Below are positions 55,300 through 64,000 of a stretch of DNA of 64,000 nucleotides, in pieces (the stretch's first letter is position 1; each line of letters begins with the position of its first letter). A program made the position numbers and the translations under genes. The stretch lies in NCBI GenBank assembly GCA_033782935.1, contig JAWQEG010001547.1:728501-792500 (forward strand). The letters are read 5' to 3'. The notes below the pieces were generated by a model. It was not told the origin of the DNA and did not search any database. It was given only the letters and a program-made list of their open reading frames with translations. Source of the stretch: Petrolisthes cinctipes. Its lineage: Eukaryota; Arthropoda; Malacostraca; Decapoda; Porcellanidae.

Positions 55300-56545
55300 T
55301 GAGATCCACTCAACCATAAGTTTTTCTTAGTAGACACAGGCGCCGAGATTAGTGTTCTCTCTGCTACAGCCAGCCAAAGGAGACTACCACCCATCATTTC
55401 ACTCTTTGCAGCCAACGTTTCCACCATACCAGTCGACACCAAGCTTACCCTCAAGGTTGAACTCCATCTACGACGAGCGTTTGAGTGGGCCTTCTACGTC
55501 TCTGATGTCTCCCAACCCATACTTGGTGCTGACTTCCTCACACACTACAATCTCTCCATCAACCTCAAGACCCGCAAGTTGTACGATCCACTCACCAGAA
55601 TATCCGCCAACACTTCGATCGCCAAAGGTTCAAGCACACAGCTGTCTTCAGCTAACAACAGGTATGCATCCTTACTCAAGTCTTACCCCTCTCTTACATA
55701 GCCATACTCTGCAGTCACGCCAGCCAAGCACCACGCCCTTCACTACATGGAGACCACTGAAGCCCCCACCTATGTCAAGGCCAGAAGTCTCGCCCCTGAA
55801 CGGTATAAACTTGCCAAGGCTGAATTCGAGTCCTTCCTCGACTGAGGTATCATCCAAACAAGTTCAAGCAACTGGGCTTCTCCACTCCACATTGTTAACA
55901 AGAAGAACAGTGACATCAGACCCTCCGGCAACTACAGAGCACTTAACAGTAAGACTATTATAGACAGATACCCTATCCCTAACATCCAAGATTTATCTTC
56001 CCAACTTACTGGCATAACCATCTTTTCTAATCTCGACCTCGTCAAAGCCTACCACCAATTCCCTGTGAACCCTGATGATATTCCTAAAACAGCCATCATC
56101 ACCCATTTTGGTTTATTTATATATGTCAGGATGCCCTTTGGTCTCAAGAACTCTGCACAGACCTTCCAGAGATTTATCGACAAAGTACTACGCGGACTGC
56201 CCTTCTGCTTCGCCTATGTTAACGTCCTCATCGCCAGCCCCGACGAAAAAACTCACCAGCAACATCTTACACAGGTATTTGAGAGATTCCAAACTTACGG
56301 TATACCGGTACAACTTAACACTGCCAAGTCCTCCTTCAGTGTCAACTCTACCCAATTCCTTGGACACACTGTTTCCTCCTCTGGTATCTCTCCCACACCT
56401 TCAAGACAGGAAGCCATCCAGCAGTTCCCAAGACCCAAGACTCAATGCGAACTAAAACGCTTCCTGGGAATGCTCAACTACTATAACAGGTTCATCCCAC
56501 ACTGTGCAGCACTCCTTCAGCCTGCAAGAGAGGTCAGTCAATAAC
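55300..56545 (+). pseudogene. protease and RT of gypsy copy E
   Basis: Protease: FLVDTGAEISVLSATASQ (about 55323-55376), catalytic DTG intact, then ILGADFLTHYNL. RT: LAKAEFESFLD, TGA 55843-55845, GIIQTSSSNWASPLHIVNKK, YPIPNIQDL, FSNLDLVKAYHQFPV and PFGLKNSAQTFQRFID. At 56210-56230 the catalytic box reads AYVNVLIAS where AYIDD/YVDD is expected, so both Asp are lost. FLGMLNYYNRFIPHCAALLQP follows. Stops at 55699-55701 (TAG) and 55843-55845, and a frameshift near 55400. Confidence 0.85.
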
Positions 56546-57597
56546 ACTAACATGGACAGACACTACCGAGCAAGCCTACACCAATGCTACCAACGCCATT
56601 GGAGAAGCCACCTCCCACTGCTTCCCTACTCCAGATGCCATCACAGCCATCTGCACTGACGCATCTGACACAGGTATGGGTGCCATCCTACAGCAACACC
56701 ACGATGATGACTGGAAGCCGCTCGCCTTCTTCTCCAAGAAACTATCTCCAGCGGAATCAAGATACAGTGCTTTCGACAGAGAACTTCTCGCCATCTATAA
56801 AGCCATCAAACACTTCCGTTACTTCCTTGAAGGTAGGCTTTTTCATGTTTTGACTGATCACAAACCTCTCGCCTCCACATTCAACAACAAGAACTCCTAC
56901 ACACCAAGACAAGTACGCCACACTTCTTACATTTCACAATTACCCACTGACATTCGGTATATCAAAGGTGAAAACGTGCCTGCAGACACCCTCTCACGTT
57001 CGCGCAACTCAGCAACCCTCATCAACTACGCCGCTATCACCGCCCATCAAACTGATGACCCAGAGTTGACGCAACTCCCAGCGAACCCCACCCTGCAAAT
57101 GAAAAAGGTTGACTACCCCGGCACTAATGTTTCTCTCTTCGCAGACTCTTCCACTGGTTCTCTCTGCCCTTATGTTCCTAAGAATCACAGATTCCTCTTC
57201 TTCTCCCAACTCCACAGTCTCTCCCACCCAGGTATTCGTGCTTCTCAACAGCTCCTAACCTCAAGATTTGTGTGGACTGGAATCAACAAGGATGTAAGAG
57301 AGTGGACCCGCTCCTGCCAACACTGCCAAGCCAGTAAAATCAACAAACACACCAAGTCGCCTCCAGCAACCTTCCTACCGCCCTCTGCTAAGTTTGACCA
57401 CGTTCACATCGACCTGGTAGGTCCCCTTCCTCCCTCTGAAAATTGCAGATACCTCCTCACCTGTGTGGACCGCTTCACCAGATGGTCAGAAGTGTCACCT
57501 CTCACCGTCATCAACACCACCACTGTTGCCAAAGCCTTCATCTCCACCTGGATCTCCCGCTATGGTGTCCCTCTCACCATTATATCTGACAAATGAT
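56546..57597 (+). pseudogene. RNase H and integrase of gypsy copy E (truncated)
   Basis: The open frame 56676-57596 starts within RNase H (CTDASDTG lies just before, near 56655, in another frame). It has KKLSPAESRYSAFDRELLA, LEGRLFHVLTDHKPLA and NVPADTLSR. Integrase head: H in LHSLSHPGIRASQQL and CQHCQASK. Core: D in VHIDLVGPLPPSENCRY. The second Asp context (TIISDK) is the last codon block before TGA at 57595-57597, after which the homology ends. Confidence 0.86.
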
Positions 57598-57645
57598 TAT
57601 ATCACTTAATTCCGTTACTTGAGTGCTCATTTGTTTGACCCTCTA

Positions 57646-57871
57646 CCCTATCCTAACCTAACCTAACCTAACCTAACCTAACCTAACCTAACCTAACCTA
57701 ACCTAACCTAACCTATCCTAACCTAACCTACCCTAACCTATCCTAACCTAACCTAACCTACCCTAACCTAACCTAAGCTAACCTAAGCTAACATATCCTA
57801 ACCTAACCTAACCTAACCTAAGCTACCGTAACCTAACCTAACCTAACCTAACCTAACCTAACCTAACCTAA
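57646..57871 (+). repeat. (CCTAA)n array, telomere-type, C-strand orientation
   Basis: About 226 bp of ACCTA units with scattered variants (CCTAT, ACCCT, AAGCT). This is the complement of the arthropod telomere unit TTAGG. Confidence 0.92.
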
Positions 57872-57979
57872 TCTCATCTATAGCCTGTTCTACGCTAAGC
57901 ATAATTTAATCTTGGTCTAACCTAACCTATAATGACTTAATCTAACTTCATCCAGCTTAAAACTAACCATCTCTACTTG

Positions 57980-57980
<1 letters not shown>

Positions 57981-58035
<55 letters not shown>

Positions 58036-58071
58036 ACTTTAAATACTTAACCAACCAACCAACCACTGCAT

Positions 58072-58110
<39 letters not shown>

Positions 58111-58146
58111 ACTTTAAATACTTAACCAACCAACCAACCACTGCAT

Positions 58147-58188
<42 letters not shown>

Positions 58189-58369
58189 TACTTTAAATAC
58201 TAACCAACCAACCACTGCATCACACACACACACTTTAAATACTAACCAACCAACCACTGCATCACACACACACACTTTAAATACTAACCAACCAACCACT
58301 GCATCACACACACACCTTAAATACTAACCAACCAACCACTGCATCACACACACATACTTTAAATACTAA

Positions 58370-58404
<35 letters not shown>

Positions 58405-58410
58405 CTACTA
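57981..58410 (+). repeat. (CA)n-based higher-order repeats
   Basis: About seven units, each a (CA)n run followed by TACTTTAAATACT and AACCAACCAACCACTGCATC. The CA length shrinks from more than 25 to 5 copies along the array. Confidence 0.9.
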
Positions 58411-59217
58411 ACCAACCACTCACTTGTCCATCTTATTCCTTAATAACACCTTTACTTCCTTCATCTCTTGTACCATTTCCTTCCATCTCTTGAAATTCTC
58501 CTCAATATTTTATTCCATTTGTGTAACCCTTTTAATTTGAAGTTCATATTCTCTTCCTTTCCCTTTATTATCCCTCCCTTCTTCACCTCTCTCTGTTGTA
58601 TCATGTGATGTTCCTTTTTGACTAGTATTTCTCCCAGCCATGTTCAGCTAAATTCACTTTCGTCACCGACGCTTTCAGTACTTTTTATTTCTTACTTTAA
58701 GGAACCCTGTGTTGTAGTCAGAAAATTGAAGATAAAAGAGTCCTCCAAACATTGCCACGAAACACCACATAATGGAAGGAGCTTGTTTCGTGGCATGGTC
58801 AGGAGGAATCAGAAGCCTTCAATTTTCATACACACACATAAACACACACACACACACCTATATGGAAAGAGCTTGTTTGTTTCGTGGCATAGACAGGAGG
58901 AATCAGAAGCCTCCAATTTACACACACACACACACACCTATATGGAAAGAGGTTGTTTGTTTCGTGGCATAGACAGGAGAAATCAGACGCCACCAATTTT
59001 CCTACACGATCACAGGGTTCTTAATAAACAATGGAGGACTGATAATAAAACACTGATCTGCAGAAAAAAATTCAAACTTTTTGTTTTTATTAAATCACAG
59101 GTTACAATCAAAGCAAATAATTCCAACAAATTATTCCCAGCAATATCAGGCCACAATTATTTTTTACTCTACTGGCATTATTTCCTGGCATACTTTAGGT
59201 GAATCAAGGTATTCCAA

Positions 59218-59747
59218 TGTACACTTGAGCTCGTAAATTCTCGACCACGTCCTCAAAATGTTTATGTCATCTGAGCTGGTAACACTGTGTGGGGAAGGTG
59301 TCATTATAGGTGAAAGATTGTATTATGTCTCTCTACTATGTTTATGTCATCTGAGCTGGTAACACTGTGTAGGGAAGGTGTCATTATAGGTGAAAGATTG
59401 TATTATGTCTCTCTACTATGTTTATGTCATCTGAGCTGGTAACACTGTGTAGGGAAGGTGTCATTATAGGTGAAAGATTGTATTATGTCTCTCTACTATG
59501 TTCCACCTACTCTGATTCCTCCCCAAATAAGTGTTACCAGCTCAAATGGCATAAACATCTAAACACGTGGTCCCAAATAAGTGTTACCAGCTCAAATGGC
59601 ATAAACATCTAAGCACGTGGTCCCAAATAAATGTTACCAGCTCAAATGGCATAAACATCTAAGTAGATGGTCCCAAATAAATGTTACCAGCTCAAATGAC
59701 ATAAACATCTAAGTACGTGGTCGCGAATTTACGAGCTCGGGTGTACA
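59218..59747. mobile_element. inverted-repeat element whose two arms carry independent tandem amplifications
   Basis: Ends CACTTGAGCTCGTAAATTC and GAATTTACGAGCTCGGGTG with TA on both sides (59220-59221 and 59742-59745 region). The left arm has three 80-bp units (ATGTTTATGTCATC at 59258, 59338 and 59418). The right arm has four 50-bp units (CCCAAATAAGTGTTACC type at 59521, 59571, 59621 and 59671). The inner segment GTTACCAGCTCA..GACATAAACAT is the complement of the left-arm unit. Confidence 0.75.
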
Positions 59748-59797
59748 GACACAATCAAATATCCACCGACACATTCCTCCCATCGTAGTAAATATCT

Positions 59798-60112
59798 TTG
59801 TAATAAAGAACAACACGTCTATGATTTTGCAGCACCTCATAATAATAATAATAATAATAATCTTTGTAATAAAGAACAACACGTGTATGATTTTGCAGCA
59901 CCTCATAATAATACTAATAATAATCTTGGTAATAAAGAACAACACGTGTATGATTTTGCAGCACCTCATAATAAATATAATAATAATCTTGGTAATAAAG
60001 AACAACACGTGTATGATTTTGCAGCACCTCATAATAATAATAATAATAATCTTGGTAATAAAGAACAACACGTGTATGATTTTGCAGCACCTCATAATAA
60101 AAATAATAATTG
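59798..60112. repeat. tandem repeat of about 62 bp, five copies
   Basis: Units of TAATAAAGAACAACACGTGT, GATTTTGCAGCACCTC plus a variable (AAT)n run. The repeated open frames on both strands are a consequence of the array. Confidence 0.9.
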
Positions 60113-60322
60113 AGAGGGTTGAGTTGGCATAAGGTGTTGTTGTATGATTATATTTTGATATGATACTGATTAAATGTACATGATGGAAGGAAAGTGTCGT
60201 TGGTTATTTGATTGTGGCTGTACACACACACACACAAACACATAATAAAAACAGCAGCATATACAACATCAGTAAGGATCAATAAGCAATAAATTATACA
60301 CATTCGGTTACATTGAAACATA

Positions 60323-60959
60323 CAGTGGTGGTCAATAAATCATCCATATAAGAGTAACTCACGTCAGATTTTGACAGCTTCCCTCTGTTCCTTAGTTGAT
60401 AAACTTTCCAATAAATAGGTTAAGTACCATCGTTTAATTTAATACAAGTAGCTATACACTACTTAAAACAATAACACACACACACACACAGACAGACACA
60501 CACACATACACACACAGGTTAAGTACCATCGTTTAATTTAATACAAGCAGCTATACACTACTTAAAACAATAACACACACACACACAGACAGACACACAC
60601 ACATAAACACACACGTTAAGTACCATCGTTTAATTTAATACAAGCAGCTATACACTACTTAAAACAATAACACACACACACACACAGACAGACACACACA
60701 CACATACACACACACGTTAAGTACCATCGTTTAATTTAATACAAGCAGCTATATACTACTTAAAACAATAACACACACACACACACAGACAGACACACAC
60801 ACATACACACACACGTTAAGTACCATCGTTTAATTTAATACAAGCAGCTATACACTACTTAAAACAATAACATTACATGTAAACATGAAAACATTAGACA
60901 GCAAATTGTTATAAAGTTACGTATAATATTATGTGGATGATTATTTTTGACCACGACTG
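60323..60959. mobile_element. Tc1/mariner-type non-autonomous element with an internal 100-bp array
   Basis: Ends CAGTGGTGGTCAATAAATC and ATTTTTGACCACGACTG, flanked by TA (60321-60322 and 60960-60961). Inside, a unit of about 100 bp starting GTTAAGTACCATCGTTTAAT repeats at 60419, 60518, 60615, 60716 and 60815, with (CA)n and CAGACAGACA between. No transposase. Confidence 0.8.
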
Positions 60960-60965
60960 TACATA

Positions 60966-61208
60966 GGGTCGATTCCACAGTGGTTCGTAGTGGTTTGTAA
61001 GCATGCGAACGAAAGAATCTTAGCCGTGTAAATTACTTTTTGCTGAATTATTTAATGAATTTGATGAGTAAACTATGCTGTGATCATCATTATCTAACTG
61101 TTTGATAGATATTGTGAATGCGGATACTCAGCTTTTGGTAAATAATAATTCCTTACAAGTGTGGTTTGTTAGGAAGCTAACAAACAAATATAACTGTGGA
61201 ATCGATCC
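60966..61208. mobile_element. 243-bp MITE
   Basis: Perfect ends GGGTCGATTCCACAGT (60966-60981) and ACTGTGGAATCGATCC (61193-61208) with one mismatch. The interior is AT-rich. It lies five bases from the Tc1-type element to its left. Confidence 0.7.
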
Positions 61209-61559
61209 TTTATAGTACTGTCAAAACACAACATTTTCCTTCTTGTAACACAACATTTATAGGACAACTAAGTGTGACATTTTAAACACTAGTATTATGG
61301 TCAAAGAAACAAAGTATGATAACTGTCTACTGTGAATTAATTAATTACTTGAAGACAAAACAAGAACATTCTGACACTGTATGGTACCTCTGTTAATTAA
61401 TTAAGGACCCTGTGATCGTGTATAAAATTGGAGACTTCTGATTCCTCCTGACCATGCCACCAAACAACCTCCTTCCCTATAGGTGTGTGTGTTTCGTGGC
61501 AATATTGGAAGGACTAATTTCTCTCCAACTTTTAGACTACATCACTGGATCCCTTAAGG

Positions 61560-61895
61560 TGGTGTGGGGGTAGGGGACAGGCTTGGGGGGAGGGTGGGTG
61601 GACTGGGGGTGGGAGTGGGAATAGAAGGACAGGCTTGGGGTGGGTAGAAAGCCTGTCCCCTATTCCCGTACCTCCCTAACCCCTTCCCCAGCCTATACCC
61701 CTACTCCCGCACCCCCCAAAGCCTTTCCCCCTATTCCCGTACCTCCCTAACCCCCTCCCAAGCCTATCCCCCTACTCCCGCACCCCCCAAAGCCTTTCCC
61801 CCTATTCCCGCGCCTCCCTAACCCCCTCCCAAGCCTATCCCCCTACTCCCGCACCCCCCAAAGCCTTTCCCCCTATTCCCGCGCCTCCTTAAGGG
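61560..61895. repeat. C-rich minisatellite
   Basis: About four units of roughly 70 bp containing CCTATCCCCCTACTCCCG and CCCCAAAGCCTTTCCCCC (61640-61890), preceded by a G-rich inverted stretch (61560-61640), so the block may fold. Confidence 0.85.
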
Positions 61896-61958
61896 TGAAT
61901 ATTGAATCAATCTCCCAATATGTTGTGACAGGCAAAGAGGAAAATATATATACACCAT

Positions 61959-62725
61959 TATATCATCCTTATTCTTAACACTGTATATAATTATGATATA
62001 GGTTAGGTTAGGTTAGGTTAGGTTAGGTTAGGTTAGGTTAGGTTAGGTTGGGTTATATCATCCTTATTCTTAACACTGTATATAATTATGATATAGGTTA
62101 GCTTAGGTTAGGTTAGGTTAGGTTAGGTTAGGTTAGGTTAGGTTAGGTTAGGTTAGGTTAGGTTAGGTTAGGTTAGGTGAGGTTAGGTTAGGTTAGGTTA
62201 GGTTAGGTTAGGTTAGGTTAGGTTAGGTTAGGTTAGGTTAGGTTGGGTTAGGTTAGGTTAGGTTAGGTTAGGTTAGGTTGGGTTGGGTTGGGTTGGGTTA
62301 GGTTAGGTTAGGTTAGGTTAGCTTAGGTTAGGTTAGGTTAGGTTAGGTTAGGTTAGGTTAGGTTAGGTTAGGTTAGGTTGGGTTGGGTTGGGTTGGGTTG
62401 GGTTGGATTGGGTTAGGTTAGGTTAGGTTAGGTTAGGTTAGGTTAGGTTAGGTTAGGTTAGGTTAGGTTGGGTTGGGTTGTGTTGGGTTGGGTTGGGTTG
62501 GGTTAGGTTAGGTTAGGTTAGGTTAGGTTAGGTTAGGTTAGGTTAGGTTGGGTTAGGTTGGGTTATATGATCCTTATTCTTAACACTGTATATAATTATG
62601 ATATAGGTTAGCTTAGGTTAGGTTAGGTTAGGTTGGGTTAGGTTAGGTTGGGTTGGGTTGGGTTGGATTGGGTTAGGTTAGGTTATATGATCCTTATTCT
62701 TAACACTGTATATAATTATGATATA
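61959..62725 (+). repeat. (TTAGG)n arrays, G-strand orientation, interrupted by a 43-bp unit
   Basis: Arrays 62001-62055, 62095-62565 and 62605-62685 consist of GGTTA with GGGTT variants. A 43-bp unit (ATCCTTATTCTTAACACTG, TATAATTATGATATA) precedes, separates and follows them at about 61959, 62053, 62563 and 62683. Confidence 0.92.
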
Positions 62726-62745
62726 TGTGTTGTGTTAATATACTA

Positions 62746-63386
62746 TTAAAGAAACCAACCACTACCACTACCAATACTACTACTACTACTAATACTACTA
62801 CTACTACCACCATCACTACCACCACCATCACTACCATCACCATCACTACCACCACCATCACTACCATCACCATCACTACCACCACCATCACCACCATCAC
62901 CACCACCACCATCATTACCACCACCACTACCACCACCATCACCACCACCACCATCATTACCACCATCACTACCACCACCATCACTACCACCACCACCACC
63001 ACCATCACCACTACCATCATCACTACCACTACTACCACCATCATCACTACCAACATCTGGTACTTGTGGTCGTACATAAAGAAGTAGAGCCAGCCTACGA
63101 AACATAGGAGCAAGGTACAACATAATGTTAATATTCACAAACTCAATACAAGAGAAGTATATAATTACAGATATCAACATGGCTAACACCAAGGTCACTA
63201 CTTCCAGCCTCGGCAAATACAATGCCACATTCAGGATTTCTGCTTTCCATACCTGGTCACACATCGTTATGTTTTGTGTTGAGTTTGTATCTTGTTCAGA
63301 GTCAGTTGTGTTCAGTTCATGGTCAGACAATTCCTTTTCGATTTCCGTAATGTCTTTTTCAATGTCCGTAGTATCTTGCATCATGT
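62746..63386 (-). CDS. possible host-gene exon: acidic start, membrane segment, Gly/Asp/Ser tail
   Basis: Minus-strand frame of 212 codons from ATG 63384 to a stop at 62746. It is preceded at 63387-63399 by a splice-acceptor-like GTTAATATTTCAG. Residues 1-45 are acidic with heptad-like spacing (DIEKDITEIEKELSDHEL) and NST/NIT sites. About 60-105 form a hydrophobic segment (LVLAMLISVIIYFSCIEFV) followed by a second hydrophobic stretch. From about 110 the protein is a Gly/Asp/Ser repeat encoded by a (GGT/GAT)n microsatellite. I do not recognise the protein. The repeat half could be chance read-through. Confidence 0.35.
62757..63053 (+). repeat. trinucleotide array (ACC/ATC)n
   Basis: About 300 bp of ACC, ATC and ACT triplets with higher-order structure (CACCATCACTACC blocks). 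It is open in several frames on both strands. Confidence 0.93.
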
Positions 63387-63416
63387 CTGAAATATTAACA
63401 CATATGTTGAGTATTT

Positions 63417-63420
<4 letters not shown>

Positions 63421-63477
<57 letters not shown>

Positions 63478-63551
63478 TTAACACCCATGTTGAGTATAAG
63501 AGAAAAAGAGATAGAGAGAGAGTGAGAGAAATATTAACACTCATGTTGAGT

Positions 63552-63620
<69 letters not shown>

Positions 63621-63705
63621 TAACTATCTCATTATCTTATCATTATAATTATATTTACTTATACTGTGAACAAGGTATTATTTCTTAACACTATAAATAC
63701 TCTTT

Positions 63706-63746
<41 letters not shown>

Positions 63747-63768
63747 CCAATGAGTTGTCTGTTTGTTG

Positions 63769-63810
<42 letters not shown>

Positions 63811-63836
63811 AATCCAATGAGTTGTCTGTTATATTG

Positions 63837-63881
<45 letters not shown>

Positions 63882-63944
63882 CCAATGAGTTGTCTGTTAG
63901 GTGATGTGTGTGTGTGTGTAATCCAATGAGTTTTCTGTTTGTTG

Positions 63945-63978
<34 letters not shown>

Positions 63979-64000
63979 GCCACTGAGTTATTTTGTTGGT
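63421..64000 (+). repeat. (GA)n and (GT)n higher-order arrays
   Basis: (AG)n at 63421-63476 and 63556-63616, separated by copies of ATATTAACACCCATGTTGAG. Then at least five (GT)n blocks from 63707, each followed by TAATCCAATGAGTTGTCTG. The array runs off the window. Confidence 0.92.

Larger units (their letters stand above)
53382..57597 (+). mobile_element. Ty3/gypsy element, copy E (CsRn1-like), truncated in integrase
   Basis: Order: probable 5' LTR (about 53382-53803), primer site (53807), leader with PAC-type repeats, gag (54435-55260), protease (55320), RT, RNase H and integrase to 57597, where sequence homology ends shortly before CCTAA repeats. The CHCC gag finger, FLVDTGAEISVL protease and tRNA-Trp-like primer site together fit the CsRn1/Kabuki group. 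It has several stops and frameshifts. Confidence 0.85.
58701..61553. mobile_element. 2.85-kb inverted-repeat element flanked by TTAA
   Basis: Ends GGAACCCTGTGTTGTAGTC (58701) and GACTACATCACTGGATCCC (ending 61553), flanked on both sides by TTAA (58697-58700 and 61554-61557). The inverted similarity extends over about 150 bp (CATTGCCACGAAACA, AGGAGGAATCAGAAG blocks). In the left arm a piece of about 90 bp with CACACACACCTATATGG is tandemly repeated three times (58800-59010). TTAA sites are used by piggyBac and Kolobok types. No transposase is present. Three smaller inverted-repeat elements lie inside. Confidence 0.75.

Noticed and set aside
59709..60132. Repetitive proteins on both strands
   Set aside because: Products of a 62-bp tandem repeat; no non-repetitive sequence.
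57603..62725. True chromosome end within the window
   Set aside because: Sequence continues on both sides of both arrays, so they are interstitial.
62700..63113. Val/Met-rich 137-codon minus-strand frame and Thr-rich plus-strand frame
   Set aside because: Both are translations of the trinucleotide array in other frames.

Overview
The window looks like eukaryotic, gene-poor nuclear DNA, most probably from an arthropod and plausibly a decapod crustacean. The reasons are long (CA)n, (GA)n and (GT)n arrays, TTAGG/CCTAA arrays of the arthropod telomere type, tRNA-headed SINEs carrying a body I associate with decapods, and nested Ty3/gypsy, LINE and Penelope-like elements. The species assignment is inference. 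I found no complete host gene. One possible host exon lies at the right end (63386-62746, minus).

Layout: (1) 1-6233 holds a minus-strand non-LTR ORF1 split by an LTR retrotransposon (1168-5684). That element has a 5-bp target duplication and what looks like a complete -1 frameshift signal between gag and pol. (2) 7007-7366 is a LINE RT tail. (3) 7367-20080 is a minus-strand Ty3/gypsy element (copy A), broken by a 1.6-kb block of LINE and Penelope-like scraps and by a 4.4-kb LINE with a PHD-finger ORF1. (4) 20128-23340 is an I-like LINE with its RT core deleted, followed by a SINE end and an LTR piece. (5) 23740-26880 is a second gypsy lineage (copy D) without RT/RNase H. A Penelope-like end with a GIY-YIG domain, inverted terminal repeats and a hammerhead-like fold is inserted in it. 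(6) 27445-32399 is a pair of nested terminal-inverted-repeat elements.

(7) 33161-35044 holds a hairpin MITE, a LINE fragment and a complete SINE. (8) 35319-40740 is a nearly complete I-like LINE (EN-RT-RNase H) whose ORF1 stop overlaps the ORF2 start. (9) 40741-49506 holds two further relatives of copy A placed head to head (C minus, B plus). (10) 49955-53290 contains LINE ORF1 and RT remnants with a 73-bp tandem array and small MITEs. (11) 53382-57597 is a plus-strand gypsy (copy E) with a CHCC gag finger and a tRNA-Trp-like primer site, cut off in its integrase. (12) From 57646 the sequence becomes satellite-like: CCTAA repeats, CA minisatellites, a TTAA-flanked inverted-repeat element holding three smaller inverted-repeat elements, TTAGG repeats, a trinucleotide array and GA/GT arrays.

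The coding parts act only as retroelement machinery (gag, protease, RT, RNase H, integrase, endonuclease). Almost all are broken. The in-frame stops I located can each be explained by a single C-to-T change. The coherent story is serial insertion, with target duplications readable at several levels. Family names come from motif recognition by eye; no database or alignment was used.
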